Counted from the stretch's first letter, positions 1-8,851 are shown. The stretch: 64,000 bases of DNA from Marinibaculum pumilum (GCF_042646425.1 NZ_JBHRTR010000029.1:75324-139323), one strand, 5' to 3'. The notes: a model not told the origin generated them from the letters alone. Numbers and translations: made by a program.

Positions 1-51
1 CGCATCGTCGGCCTGACGCCGGGCGAGTATCGCCAGCGCTTCCGCGCGTGA
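1..51 (+). CDS. C-terminal end of an AraC-family regulator (partial)
   Basis: The first 17 codons form an open frame ending RIVGLTPGEYRQRFRA and a TGA stop. The GLTPGEYRxRFR motif is the usual end of the AraC/XylS helix-turn-helix domain, in its second DNA-binding helix and tail. The rest of the gene lies outside the window, so effector class and target cannot be read. The next gene begins 52 bases downstream on the same strand. The family call rests on this short motif only. Confidence 0.6.
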   Translation, partial: RIVGLTPGEYRQRFRA

Positions 52-103
52 CCGTCAGCGCGCGTTTGCGGAACGACTACTTTTCAGCGAACTTAACGAC
101 AGG

Positions 104-1039
104 ATGGACAGCGATTCTGAAGCAGGAGCCCCGCGGACCGGGCCGTTCGGCACGGAGATCGAGAAATCTCCGGACGGACTTCCCGACTGTTTCCTGATCA
201 CCTTCGTCGGCGAGATCGTCGTTTCGGCTTTTCCGATGCTCTTCGACCGGCTGCGGACCGAGATATCCGGGTCGGAACTGAACATCATCTCCGACTATGG
301 CGCGGCGACCCTGTTCGCCAACCATATCGATCTGCTGGCGGCCTATCGCCACTTTCACGAGAACGGCATCCGCCTGTTCCGCTCCGTCGTGATCGATGCC
401 GACCGCGGCCGGCCGCTGTTCCAGAGCTATGCCACCGCGGTCGCACAGAGCGTCGGGCTGCAGGCCGATTTCCGGCATGTCCGCTCCCGGGCCGAGGCGA
501 TCGAGACCATGCGTTCGATGCTGGCCGCGCCGGCCTCCGCACCGCAGCAGGTGCCCGGAAAAAGGCCGCCCGGCGCAGCGCTCGACCAGAGGGAACTGGC
601 CCAGAGGCTGGGCCGGCGGATGGATGCGATCTCGACCTCGTCGGACGTGGAATTCGAGCCCGGCGCCATCCCGAACAGCTTCATGATCCATATGAACCGA
701 AGCTCCACGGCGGCGGAGATCCACCGCATCTTTGTCGCCCTGCGTCCCCATATCGCCAGCGACACCCTGAGCATCGTCTGCGACGAGCGGGCCGCGGCAC
801 CGGAGGTGCCGACGCAGGCGATCGGCGGGCTCTACGAGGAACTGCGGGCGATGGGGATCCGGCGCTACAACCTGGTCGTGGTGAGCGACCTCCCCCAGCG
901 GCATGAGATCCTCCAGAGTTCGCAGGAGGTTGCCCGCAACAAGGGAATCGATGCGCGGTTCGCGCTGGAGCATTTCGCGGACCGTGCCGTCGCGCGCCTG
1001 CGCCATCTGACCGTCGACGGGGAACCGTCCCAGACCTGA
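104..1039 (+). CDS. Unrecognised protein with two homologous halves
   Basis: I do not recognise a characterised family. The 311-residue protein has no signal peptide or membrane segment. It contains an internal duplication: roughly residues 25-140 and 180-305 align, each starting with a short hydrophobic strand (FLITF / FMIHM), then a helix-rich segment, then a matching block (GIRLFRSVVIDAD versus GIRRYNLVVVSDL) and an R-rich end (ETMRSM / ARLRHL). The alternation of strands and helices suggests a small alpha/beta fold such as a STAS- or SpoIIAA-like domain used twice, but this is a guess. A proline/alanine-rich linker (about 142-165) joins the halves. The ATG has only a weak upstream AGG, so the start is approximate. 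It follows the AraC tail on the same strand. Confidence 0.7.
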   Translation: MDSDSEAGAPRTGPFGTEIEKSPDGLPDCFLITFVGEIVVSAFPMLFDRLRTEISGSELNIISDYGAATLFANHIDLLAAYRHFHENGIRLFRSVVIDADRGRPLFQSYATAVAQSVGLQADFRHVRSRAEAIETMRSMLAAPASAPQQVPGKRPPGAALDQRELAQRLGRRMDAISTSSDVEFEPGAIPNSFMIHMNRSSTAAEIHRIFVALRPHIASDTLSIVCDERAAAPEVPTQAIGGLYEELRAMGIRRYNLVVVSDLPQRHEILQSSQEVARNKGIDARFALEHFADRAVARLRHLTVDGEPSQT

Positions 1040-1098
1040 CGCCTCTTCTGCCAGCTCCCCGTGCCACCCCCCTTTGCCGGACCTGGGCCCGGAAACCG

Positions 1099-1872
1099 TC
1101 AGCGCCAGCCCGGCTTCCGCTTTTCCAGGAAGGCGGCGATCCCCTCGCGGAAGTTGGGATGGCCGGCCAGCGCCTCGGCCTGCGCCTTCTCCACCGCCAG
1201 GCCGTCGGCGAAGGCCATCGCCCCGCCGTCGATCAGGCAGCGGCGGATCGCGGCAAGGGCATTCGCCGGCTTGGAAGCGAGGCCAGTCGCATAGGCCTGC
1301 ACCCTGTCCACCAGCGTCTCCGGCGCCACCAGTTCGTCGACCAGGCCGATCGCCAGGGCCTGTTCGGCATCGATCAGGGTACCGTCGTAGAGGATCCGGA
1401 AGGCCGCGCCGCGCCCGACCAGGCGCACCAGCCCCTGGGTGCCGCCGACGGGCGGGATGAAGGCGATATTGACCTCCGGCTGGCCGAACCTGGCATCGCT
1501 GGCCGCAAAGCGCAGGTCGGCATGCAGCACCATCTCCAGCCCGCCGCCGACCGCGGTGCCGTTGATCGCGGCGAGCACCGGCTTGTCCGCCGCGCGCACT
1601 GCCAGCGCCAGGCGCTGCGCCATGGCGATCCAGCGACGCACGCCGTCATCGTCGGTATCGCGGAAGGTCTGGATGTCCGCCCCGGCGCTGAAATAGCGCT
1701 CCAGGGCGCTGGCGATCACGACGACACGCACCTCCGGCCGCCCCACCAGGTCGACGAAGCCGTCATGCATCTCGCCCATCATCGCCCAGTCGACGGCATT
1801 CACCGGCGTCCGGTTGAAGCGCAGCCACCCGACGCCCTGGCGGACCTCCAGGTCGATCGATCGATAGGCCAT
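1099..1872 (-). CDS. Enoyl-CoA hydratase (crotonase family)
   Basis: This 257-residue crotonase-fold enzyme probably hydrates a trans-2-enoyl-CoA during beta-oxidation of a fatty or aromatic acid. Both catalytic glutamates of true hydratases are visible: E113 in GGGLE and E133 in FGQPE, the positions of Glu144 and Glu164 in the rat enzyme. The oxyanion-hole segments (SAGADI near 62-67, NGTAVGGG near 104-111) are intact, and the tail FLEKRKPGW is typical. The ATG at 1872 is chosen over an upstream one at 1932 because GGAGG lies about eight bases before it. It stands alone on the minus strand, divergent from hemN. Substrate chain length is unknown. Confidence 0.88.
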   Translation of the reverse strand: MAYRSIDLEVRQGVGWLRFNRTPVNAVDWAMMGEMHDGFVDLVGRPEVRVVVIASALERYFSAGADIQTFRDTDDDGVRRWIAMAQRLALAVRAADKPVLAAINGTAVGGGLEMVLHADLRFAASDARFGQPEVNIAFIPPVGGTQGLVRLVGRGAAFRILYDGTLIDAEQALAIGLVDELVAPETLVDRVQAYATGLASKPANALAAIRRCLIDGGAMAFADGLAVEKAQAEALAGHPNFREGIAAFLEKRKPGWR

Positions 1873-1979
1873 CGGCTTCCTCCCATTGCCGTTGCGCGAT
1901 GACTTGATCTGCCTCAAGGCCGGTCGCCGCAAGGGCTGTCATCCTGCCGTCATCGGGAATCCAGCAGGAGCAAGCCGTG

Positions 1980-3332
1980 ATGCGCACCGACCTTGCGGCC
2001 CGCTATGGCGACGAGCGGCTGCCGCGCTATACCAGCTATCCGACCGCGCCGCATTTCAGCGCCGCGATCGGCTACCGCGACTATGCCGAATGGCTGGAGG
2101 AACTGGAGGAGGGGCTGACAGGCTCGCTCTACTTCCACGTGCCGTTCTGCCGGGCGATGTGCTGGTATTGCGGCTGCAACACCACGGTGGCCCGACGCGA
2201 CGGGCCGGTGCTGGACTTCCTGTACCAGCTGCGCGGCGAGGTCGCGCTGATTGCCGACCGCCTGCCCCGCCGGCTCGCGGTACAGCATGTGCATTTCGGC
2301 GGCGGCACGCCGACGATCCTGCCCGCGGACGAGTTCAAGTGGTTCGTCGATCTGCTGCGCACCCGTTTCGATCTGGCGGACAAGGCCGAGATCGCCATTG
2401 AGATCGATCCCCGCAGCCTTTCAAAGGAGATGGCGGGCGTGCTGGGCGCTGCTGGCGTCACGCGCGCCAGCCTGGGCGTGCAATGCTTCGATCCTGCGGT
2501 CCAGGCCGCGATCAACCGGCGGCAGAGCGTGGCGCAGACCGTCATCGCGGCTGATCGGCTGTGGGCCGCCGGCGTGACCGCGCTCAATGTCGACCTGCTC
2601 TACGGGCTGCCGCAACAGACCGTTGCCGCCTGCGTCGAGACGGTCCGTGCCTGCCTGCCGCTGCAACCCAGCCGTTTCTCCGTCTTCGGCTATGCCCATG
2701 TGCCGGGCTTCAAGAAACACCAGCAGAAGATCCGGAGCGCGGACCTGCCCGACGGCCCGGTCCGCCATGCCCAGGCCGAGGCGATCGCCGCGGTGCTGCA
2801 GGAGGCCGGGTATCGCCGCATCGGCATGGATCATTTCGCCCTGCCCGCCGACCCGATGGCGCGCGCCCACGAGGCCGGCCTGCTGCGGCGCAACTTCCAG
2901 GGCTATACCACCGACGATGCCGACGCCCTGCTGGGCTTCGGGCCCTCGGCGATCGGCCGCCTGCCGCAGGGCTATGTGCAGAACGACCCGGTCCGCGGCC
3001 GCTATGCCCGGCGCATCGGCGCCGGCCTGCCGGCCACCGCCCGCGGCATCCGGATCAGCCGCGAGGATCGCTGCCGCGCGGTGGTGATCGAGCGGCTGAT
3101 GTGCGATTTCGAGGTCGACCTGGGTCAGGTCTGCCGGGCCCATGGCACCCGGGCCGACACCCTGCTGCGCGCGGCCGACCGCCTGCCCGCCCTGCAGGCC
3201 GACGGCGTGGTGCGTCTGCAGGGCGACCGCATCAGCATCCCGCCGGAGGCCCGTTTCCTGGTGCGCAATGTCGCCGCGGCCTTCGACAGCCACCTGGCCG
3301 CCGCCGCCGGCCGCCACAGCCGGGCGGTGTGA
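1980..3332 (+). CDS. hemN: Oxygen-independent coproporphyrinogen III oxidase (radical SAM)
   Basis: HemN converts coproporphyrinogen III to protoporphyrinogen IX without oxygen, using S-adenosylmethionine and a 4Fe-4S cluster in the cytoplasm. The 450-residue protein has the HemN signature RYTSYPTA (16-23), the CX3CX2CXC cluster motif (C57, C61, C64, C66) and the radical-SAM block HFGGGTPT. Length fits HemN rather than the shorter HemW, and the extra cysteine and RYTSYPTA block support this. AGGAG sits nine bases before the ATG at 1980; a GTG one codon earlier is possible. The gene is monocistronic here and ends six bases before the convergent MFS gene. Confidence 0.93.
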   Translation: MRTDLAARYGDERLPRYTSYPTAPHFSAAIGYRDYAEWLEELEEGLTGSLYFHVPFCRAMCWYCGCNTTVARRDGPVLDFLYQLRGEVALIADRLPRRLAVQHVHFGGGTPTILPADEFKWFVDLLRTRFDLADKAEIAIEIDPRSLSKEMAGVLGAAGVTRASLGVQCFDPAVQAAINRRQSVAQTVIAADRLWAAGVTALNVDLLYGLPQQTVAACVETVRACLPLQPSRFSVFGYAHVPGFKKHQQKIRSADLPDGPVRHAQAEAIAAVLQEAGYRRIGMDHFALPADPMARAHEAGLLRRNFQGYTTDDADALLGFGPSAIGRLPQGYVQNDPVRGRYARRIGAGLPATARGIRISREDRCRAVVIERLMCDFEVDLGQVCRAHGTRADTLLRAADRLPALQADGVVRLQGDRISIPPEARFLVRNVAAAFDSHLAAAAGRHSRAV

Positions 3333-3338
3333 GCCGTA

Positions 3339-4646
3339 TCAGCCTGACGCCGCCGGCCGGCACCAGGTCTCCCGCACCGTCAGGACCAGCAGGAAGGCCG
3401 CCACGGCGCTGACGGGGAAGGCGATGAAGGCCTCCCGGAACATGGCTGCCGTGAACACCGGCGCGCCTACCCCCGCCGGCACCTGGAGATCCAGCAGGAA
3501 GCCGATCAGCGGCTGCATCAGGGCGCCCGACCCCACCGTCGCCATGTTCACCACCCCGTTGCAGGCGCCGGCATAGTCCGGGGTCAGCTGCTCCGTCGCC
3601 AGGGCGTAGCACAGCACCGACACGCCGCAGGCGAAGCCGGCGACCGCGATCAGCACCGCGGCCAGAAGGTGCGACATGCCCGGCAGCAGGAGCAGCCCCA
3701 GGGCGGCCGCGAAGACGATGGTGGCGGTATAGAGCGGCAGCTTGCGCCGGCCGATCCGGTCGGAGATGGCGCCCCCCACCAGACCGCCGGCGGCGACACC
3801 GAGCAGCATCAGCGAGGCGGTGCCCGCCGCCGCGCTGCGGCTGAGGCCGTATTCGGCCTCCAGATAGGGCACGCCCCAGAGCCCGGCGAAGGCCAGCATC
3901 GGCCCCGCCATCGCGCCGGCCACCGCAGCGGACAGCCAGACCTGGCCGCTGCGCGCGACATGCAGCAGGGCCGGGCCCAGCGGCACGGTCTGCCGGCCGC
4001 GCCCGGTGCTGGCGGCATCCGCCGGCCGGTCGCGCACCACCAGCCAGACCAGGGCGGCGATCAGCACGGCGGCGACGCCCGCGCCCAGCAGCGCCTCCCG
4101 CCAGGTGATGAACTGCAGCAGATAGGCCAGCGGCGCCTGGCCGCCCATGCCGCCGGCCATGCCGAACAGCATCAGCCCGCCGGAGAGGGAGGCGAAATAG
4201 TTCGCCGGGAACCAGACGGTGACCAGCTTCAGGGTGGAGACGAAGGCGACGGAGCAGCCGATGCCGACCAGGGCGCGGCCCAGATAGGCCTCCTCCACCG
4301 CTTCCGCCATGCCCAGCAGGACGGAGCCGCCGGCGGCGATCACCAGCGCCACCGTCAGGATCAGCCGCGCGCCCAGCCGGTCGGTCAGAACGCCGATCGG
4401 GATCTGCAGCGCCGCATAGGTGTAGAAGTAGATCGCCGACAGGTTGCCCAGCAGCGCGCCGCCGACCGCGAAGGCGGTCATCAGGTCCTCGACGATGACC
4501 GACGGCAGGACCCGCTGGAAGAAGGCATAGGCGAAGGCGCTGGTGCACAGGAAATAGGTCGCCCAGGCGCGCAGCGGAATCGGCGGCCGGGGACTTCCCT
4601 CCGCCGCGTCCGAAGGCCGTCCTGCGGGCGCGCCGCCGGTGGTCAC
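3339..4646 (-). CDS. MFS transporter
   Basis: A 435-residue inner-membrane protein with about twelve hydrophobic segments and the major-facilitator motif DRLGAR (GVLTDRLGAR) after the second helix, plus a second DRIGRRK copy in the C-terminal half, as expected for two six-helix bundles. The first-helix motif FFQRVLPSVIVEDL resembles organic-anion MFS carriers. The start is a GTG that overlaps the TGA of the upstream glycosyltransferase gene (GTGA), so translation is probably coupled. It is the last gene of a four-gene minus-strand operon with two PhyH dioxygenases and a GT41 enzyme, which suggests it moves the substrate or product of that group. Direction and cargo cannot be told. Confidence 0.85.
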   Translation of the reverse strand: MTTGGAPAGRPSDAAEGSPRPPIPLRAWATYFLCTSAFAYAFFQRVLPSVIVEDLMTAFAVGGALLGNLSAIYFYTYAALQIPIGVLTDRLGARLILTVALVIAAGGSVLLGMAEAVEEAYLGRALVGIGCSVAFVSTLKLVTVWFPANYFASLSGGLMLFGMAGGMGGQAPLAYLLQFITWREALLGAGVAAVLIAALVWLVVRDRPADAASTGRGRQTVPLGPALLHVARSGQVWLSAAVAGAMAGPMLAFAGLWGVPYLEAEYGLSRSAAAGTASLMLLGVAAGGLVGGAISDRIGRRKLPLYTATIVFAAALGLLLLPGMSHLLAAVLIAVAGFACGVSVLCYALATEQLTPDYAGACNGVVNMATVGSGALMQPLIGFLLDLQVPAGVGAPVFTAAMFREAFIAFPVSAVAAFLLVLTVRETWCRPAASG

Positions 4647-6094
4647 GCCGCCGCCGCGCCGGGATCGGCCGGGTCGGCGCGCCGCGCCACCTCTTCGGTC
4701 CAGATGCCCTGCAGTGCCCGGCCCAGGACGCGGGCGGCATGGGCCGGATCGGCCATCCGTGCGGTACGGGCACGCTCCGCCCGGGCCGCCCGCTGCCCGG
4801 CGGCGGCGCGGGCCTGGCCGGCCATCGCCACCGCAATGTCGACGAACTGCTCCGGGGTTTCCGCCACCCAGTCGACCCGCCCCAGCGCGGTCAGCACAGC
4901 GGCGGCCATGCGGCCGGAATAGCGCGTCCCCCGCAGGCTCACCATCGGCACGCCCTGCGCCGCCGCCTGCCAGGTCGTGAAGTTCGCGGTGAAGGGCTGC
5001 GTGTCCAGCACGACATCGACATCGTTGATCGCTAGCGGCAGGGTGTTGGGCTCCAGCGCCCGCAGTTCCACCCGGTCCGGCCCGATCCCGGCATCGCGGA
5101 ACAGGCGGGCGACATGCTGCGCCTGGTCGCCGGACATCGTCTCCATCGCATAGAGGAAGCGGCTGCCCGGCACGCCCCGCATCGCCGCCGCCCAGAGCGA
5201 CAGGGTCGCGCCGTTCAGCTTGAACGGCGAGGCCACGGTGCCGAAGGTGATCGGCGCATCTGCCGCGGGATGGCCCGGCGGCGGCGGCTTCTGCAGGTGG
5301 TTGCAGGGCAGCACCGGCTCCGACATGCGCCAGACCCGGACCTCCTCGGCCCGTTCCGCGCCCACCGGCATCGTCACCCAATCGGCCAGCAGCCAGTCGA
5401 TCAGCGCGCCGCTGGCCGGGTAGAGCCGGTTGCTCCAGCCGACAGAGACGGGCGCCGGCCGGTGCAGCGCGATGCCGTTGCGCTGCCCCCAGCCCTGGCC
5501 GCCCAGGTCGACCAGGATGTCGACCCCGTCAGCCCGGATCCGCTCCGCCGCGGCGCGGTCGTCCAGGCCGGACAGGTCGCGGTACAGGTCGAAGCGCGGC
5601 ATGCTCTGCAGCTGCGGGACGGGCTTGCGCGCCGCGCCATAGCCGATCACCCGGAAGCCGGCCCGGTCGAGCAGGCCGACCGGCAGGTAGTCGATCGGCG
5701 CCCCGAAATAGGCGCAGAGGAAGCCGATTGTCAGGCGCTCCCGCACCGCCGGTGCCGGCGGTGGCGGCAACAGGTCCCCAGCCCGGCTGCGCAGCACGGT
5801 CGCCCAGTCGCGCGACAGCTGCAGCAGCGCCGCATTGTCCATCGCCGGGTCGAAGGGCGCCACATAGGCCTGCATCTCCAGGGCGGGAAAGCGGATTTCG
5901 GCCACCGGACCGGCCGCCACCAGGTCCCGCAGCACCCGGTTGCAGGTCACGAAATCCTTCAGGTTGAAGCAGGCGCGGGCGAGATTCAGCCGCGACCAAT
6001 GGTCCTGCGGATCGGCCTGTACCGCATCGCGGAAGGCCACGATCGCCTCCACCCAGCGGCCCGCCTGGAAGGCCGCGACGCCTGCCTCGCTCAT
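4643..6094 (-). CDS. SPINDLY/OGT-like glycosyltransferase (GT41)
   Basis: The 483-residue protein starts with a short TPR-like helical region (about 5-70, GRWVEAIVAFRDAVQADP) and continues into a GT41 catalytic region. Family blocks visible are DILVDLGGQGWGQRNG, FGTVASPFKLN and the nucleotide-sugar motif TTWQAAAQGVPMVSLRG. GT41 enzymes transfer GlcNAc or fucose to Ser/Thr of proteins; bacterial members often modify flagellin or act on unknown acceptors. Only one or two TPRs are present, far fewer than in eukaryotic OGT. It lies 12 bases after a PhyH gene and overlaps the MFS gene by four bases. Acceptor and donor are unknown. Confidence 0.82.
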   Translation of the reverse strand: MSEAGVAAFQAGRWVEAIVAFRDAVQADPQDHWSRLNLARACFNLKDFVTCNRVLRDLVAAGPVAEIRFPALEMQAYVAPFDPAMDNAALLQLSRDWATVLRSRAGDLLPPPPAPAVRERLTIGFLCAYFGAPIDYLPVGLLDRAGFRVIGYGAARKPVPQLQSMPRFDLYRDLSGLDDRAAAERIRADGVDILVDLGGQGWGQRNGIALHRPAPVSVGWSNRLYPASGALIDWLLADWVTMPVGAERAEEVRVWRMSEPVLPCNHLQKPPPPGHPAADAPITFGTVASPFKLNGATLSLWAAAMRGVPGSRFLYAMETMSGDQAQHVARLFRDAGIGPDRVELRALEPNTLPLAINDVDVVLDTQPFTANFTTWQAAAQGVPMVSLRGTRYSGRMAAAVLTALGRVDWVAETPEQFVDIAVAMAGQARAAAGQRAARAERARTARMADPAHAARVLGRALQGIWTEEVARRADPADPGAAAA

Positions 6095-6106
6095 GCCTTC
6101 CCCCTG

Positions 6107-6931
6107 CTAGATGCCGTTCTGCGGCGCCGGCGCTGCCGGCGCGTCGGTGGGTACGCAGCGCAGTTCGATGCTGGTCCGGGGCTGCTGCATCCCGGGCGCC
6201 ATGCCGCTGCGGTGAATGGTATAGCCGTCGAACACCAGCACGTCGCCGACCTGCAGCTGCGGCCGCCAGAGCGGCCGGCCGCCGGCGGCCCGCGCCACCG
6301 CCGCGTCGTCCAGGGCGACGGCGCTGTCATGGGCGACGCCGGGACCGCGGTCGACATAGGGCTGGAAGACCGGGGAATCGCCCAGATAGTCGCCGATGCT
6401 GGCGCCGGCCAGCCGGTCCAGCCGTACCGGCAGGATGTCCAGCCCCGGCCGGCTGCCGTCGCAGGGCTGCAGCGGCACCCAGATCGTCGCCATCCGCCCG
6501 GTATAGGGCTTCAGGAACTGCAGGTCCTGATGGAAGGAGGAACTGGCCTCCGGCCGGGCGGGATAGATCCGCCGCACGATGTTGTTGCGGAAGCCGAATC
6601 CGCCGCCCCCCAGGAAGGCGGTGACCGCTGGCAGGATGCCCGGATGCAGCGCCTTGAGGATCTCCATCTCCGGATCGACCGCCGCCAGGTTGAGGGCGCC
6701 GTGAAAGAGGAACTCGCCCGCGCCGCGGGCCTGCAGTTCCGCCTTCGACAGCCCTTCCAGCATGGCGAAGACCTGCTGTGCGCGGGCCAGGATCGCCTGC
6801 AGGCCGGCCGGCTCGGCCGCCCCGCGCAACAGCACGATCCCCAGCCGTTCGAGATCGCCTTCGCGCACGGTCCCGCCGCCCGCCGACGGGGCGGACGGCG
6901 CCGCGCCCTCCGAGACCGCATTGCCGCTCAC
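6107..6931 (-). CDS. PhyH-type Fe(II)/2-oxoglutarate dioxygenase, copy 1
   Basis: A 274-residue cytoplasmic non-haem iron oxygenase of the phytanoyl-CoA dioxygenase (PhyH) superfamily. The iron triad is visible as H134 and D136 in SSFHQDLQFL and H240 in FDGYTIHRSG. R252, twelve residues later, is placed to bind the 2-oxoglutarate carboxylate. Such enzymes hydroxylate or otherwise oxidise small molecules. Its ATG overlaps the TGA of the upstream paralogue (ATGA), and the GT41 gene follows. The two PhyH proteins have the same length and the same motif spacing, so they arose by duplication but have diverged clearly. Substrate unknown. Confidence 0.85.
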   Translation of the reverse strand: MSGNAVSEGAAPSAPSAGGGTVREGDLERLGIVLLRGAAEPAGLQAILARAQQVFAMLEGLSKAELQARGAGEFLFHGALNLAAVDPEMEILKALHPGILPAVTAFLGGGGFGFRNNIVRRIYPARPEASSSFHQDLQFLKPYTGRMATIWVPLQPCDGSRPGLDILPVRLDRLAGASIGDYLGDSPVFQPYVDRGPGVAHDSAVALDDAAVARAAGGRPLWRPQLQVGDVLVFDGYTIHRSGMAPGMQQPRTSIELRCVPTDAPAAPAPQNGI

Positions 6932-7752
6932 GCCTTCGCCTCCCCCGCGGCGGGATCAAGTCCCGGCGGCGGCACCGAGAGGCGGAGTTCCACGCTGATC
7001 CGGGCATGCGCCATGTCCGGCCGCAGGGCGCTGCGATGCACCGTCAGCCCGTCGAAGACCAGGACGTCGCCGCACGCCAGATGCGGCTCCCACAGCTCCA
7101 CCCCGGGCGCCAGCGCGGCGACCGCTTCCTCGTCCAGGGCGATCGGCAGGTCGAAGGCCTCGCCCGGCCCGCCCTCGGCATAGTCGGTGAAGGCCGGGTC
7201 GTCCTTCTGGCGCTGCGTGCGGCTGGGTCCGGCCAATGCGCTCAGCCGCCGCGGCAAAACCTGCAGGCCCGGCCGGCTGCCGTCCAGCGGGTCCAGCGGG
7301 ATCCAGACCGTCGCCATCGGCAGGTCGTGCGGCCACAGGAACTGCAGGTCCTGGTGGAAGGAGGCACGGGTCTCCGTCCGCTGCGGCTGCATGCGGCGGA
7401 CGATGCAGTTCCGCAGCGCCGCCTTCTCGCTGCCCAGCAGGGCGGTGACCAGCGGCACCAGGCCCGGATGCAGGGCGTTGAGGATGTCGAAGCCGGCATC
7501 GATGCGGCGATAGGGCAGCGCGCCGTGAAAGCGGTAGTCGCCGGAGTCCAGCGCGGCAAGCTGGCTTTCCGTCAGGCTGTCGAATAGGTCGAACATCGCC
7601 ACGGCCCGTTCCCGCAGCAGCAGCAGGCGGGCAGGATCGGCGACGCCATGCAGCGCCACCACCCCGTCGCGGCCGTAATCGCCGCTGACCGGGATCGGCC
7701 GCTGGAAGGGATGGGCGGGCGCTGCCGCCTGTTCGGGCGCCTGGGCCGGCAC
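6928..7752 (-). CDS. PhyH-type Fe(II)/2-oxoglutarate dioxygenase, copy 2
   Basis: First gene of the PhyH-PhyH-GT41-MFS operon. With a GTG start at 7752 the product has 274 residues, exactly the length of the neighbouring paralogue, and GGAGG sits eight bases before it. Longer upstream starts (to 7839) lack such support. Iron ligands are H133 and D135 (SFHQDLQFLW) and H239 (FDGLTVHRS), with R251 as the likely 2-oxoglutarate ligand. The 166-base gap to the divergent crotonase at 7919 must hold the promoters for both. Function beyond 2-oxoglutarate-dependent oxidation is not known. Confidence 0.84.
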   Translation of the reverse strand: MPAQAPEQAAAPAHPFQRPIPVSGDYGRDGVVALHGVADPARLLLLRERAVAMFDLFDSLTESQLAALDSGDYRFHGALPYRRIDAGFDILNALHPGLVPLVTALLGSEKAALRNCIVRRMQPQRTETRASFHQDLQFLWPHDLPMATVWIPLDPLDGSRPGLQVLPRRLSALAGPSRTQRQKDDPAFTDYAEGGPGEAFDLPIALDEEAVAALAPGVELWEPHLACGDVLVFDGLTVHRSALRPDMAHARISVELRLSVPPPGLDPAAGEAKA

Positions 7753-7918
7753 GGAATGCACTCCTCCCCCGAAGACATGGGCCCGCAGGCGATCCCGGCT
7801 GTGGCGGACCCGTTCCTGGCGACATACAGTCACCGGCACCCGGCAGGCAAGCGGCCGGCGCCCCGCCGGACGAAATGCCGCCGCAGACCAGCAATGCAGA
7901 AAGGGAGGAGCATCCGAG

Positions 7919-8791
7919 ATGCCGCAGCCGTTCAGCCAGATCCTCTACGAGGTGGAGGATCGCATCGCCACCATCACCCTGAACCGGCCGGAGAAGCTGA
8001 ACGCCTTCACCGAGACCATGCTGCAGGAGCTGATCGCGGCGTTCGACGCGGCGGATGCGGACGACGACGTCCGGGTGGTGATCGTGACCGGCGCCGGCCG
8101 TGCCTTCTGCGCCGGCGCCGACCTGTCCGCCGGCGGCAAGACCTTCGACATGGACGCGCGCGAGGACCGGGAAAGCCCGCAGGGCCAGCACTGGCGCGAC
8201 GGCGGCGGCAAGGTCAGCTTGCGGATCTTCGAGAGCCGCAAGCCGGTGATCGCCGCGGTGAACGGCCCGGCGGTCGGGGTCGGCGTCACCATGCAGCTGC
8301 CGATGGACATCCGGCTCGCCTCCACCGAGGCGCGCTTCGGCTTCGTCTTCACCCGCCGCGGCGTGGTGCCGGAGGCCTGCTCCAGCTGGTTCCTGCCGCG
8401 GGTCGTCGGCATCTCCCGCGCCCTGGAATGGGTCTATTCCGGCAAGGTCTTTCCCGCGCAGGAGGCGCTGGAGGGCGGCCTGGTGCGCGAACTCTGCGCC
8501 CCCGACGCGCTGCTGCCCCGGGCGCGCGAGATCGCCGCCGAGATCGCGGAGAACACCGCGCCGGTCTCCGTCGCCCTGTCGCGGCAGATGCTGTGGCGGA
8601 TGCTGGGCGCCGACCATCCGATGGAGGCGCACAAGATCGATTCCCGCGGCATCTTCCAGCGCGGCCGCTCCGCCGACGCCTATGAAGGCGTGCAGTCCTT
8701 CCTGGAGAAGCGCAAGCCGGAATTCACCATGAGCGCGGCCAACGACATGCCCGACTTCTTCCCCTGGTGGAAAGAACGCGAGTTCGAATAA
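7919..8791 (+). CDS. Crotonase-family protein without the hydratase glutamates
   Basis: The 290-residue protein has the crotonase fold: RAFCAGADLS (61-70) and NGPAVGVGV (115-123) supply the oxyanion hole. At the positions of the two hydratase glutamates it has T124 and F144, so it is probably not a simple enoyl-CoA hydratase. An acidic residue at E152 (GVVPEACSSW) sits where isomerase-like and other crotonases place their base, so double-bond isomerisation or another CoA reaction is more likely. The tail FLEKRKPEF is standard, followed by an extra 25-residue aromatic C-terminus. GGGAGG precedes the ATG. It is transcribed divergently from the PhyH operon. Confidence 0.85.
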   Translation: MPQPFSQILYEVEDRIATITLNRPEKLNAFTETMLQELIAAFDAADADDDVRVVIVTGAGRAFCAGADLSAGGKTFDMDAREDRESPQGQHWRDGGGKVSLRIFESRKPVIAAVNGPAVGVGVTMQLPMDIRLASTEARFGFVFTRRGVVPEACSSWFLPRVVGISRALEWVYSGKVFPAQEALEGGLVRELCAPDALLPRAREIAAEIAENTAPVSVALSRQMLWRMLGADHPMEAHKIDSRGIFQRGRSADAYEGVQSFLEKRKPEFTMSAANDMPDFFPWWKEREFE

Positions 8792-8798
8792 CGACCGC

Positions 8799-8839
8799 GC
8801 GCCGGGACGGGCCGATTCCGATGTCAGCCCACCCGGCGC
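8799..8839. terminator. Candidate bidirectional terminator hairpin
   Basis: GCGCCGGG at 8799-8806 and CCCGGCGC at 8832-8839 form a perfect 8-bp stem around a 25-base loop in the 60-base gap between two convergent genes (ends at 8791 and 8852). There is no T-run, so it is a hairpin candidate only. Confidence 0.3.
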
Positions 8840-8851
8840 CCTCGAGACCGT

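Noticed and set aside
77..1006. A 309-residue minus-strand frame over the first gene
   Set aside because: The plus-strand frame has an internal domain repeat and normal composition; the minus frame is Arg/His-rich without recognisable motifs.
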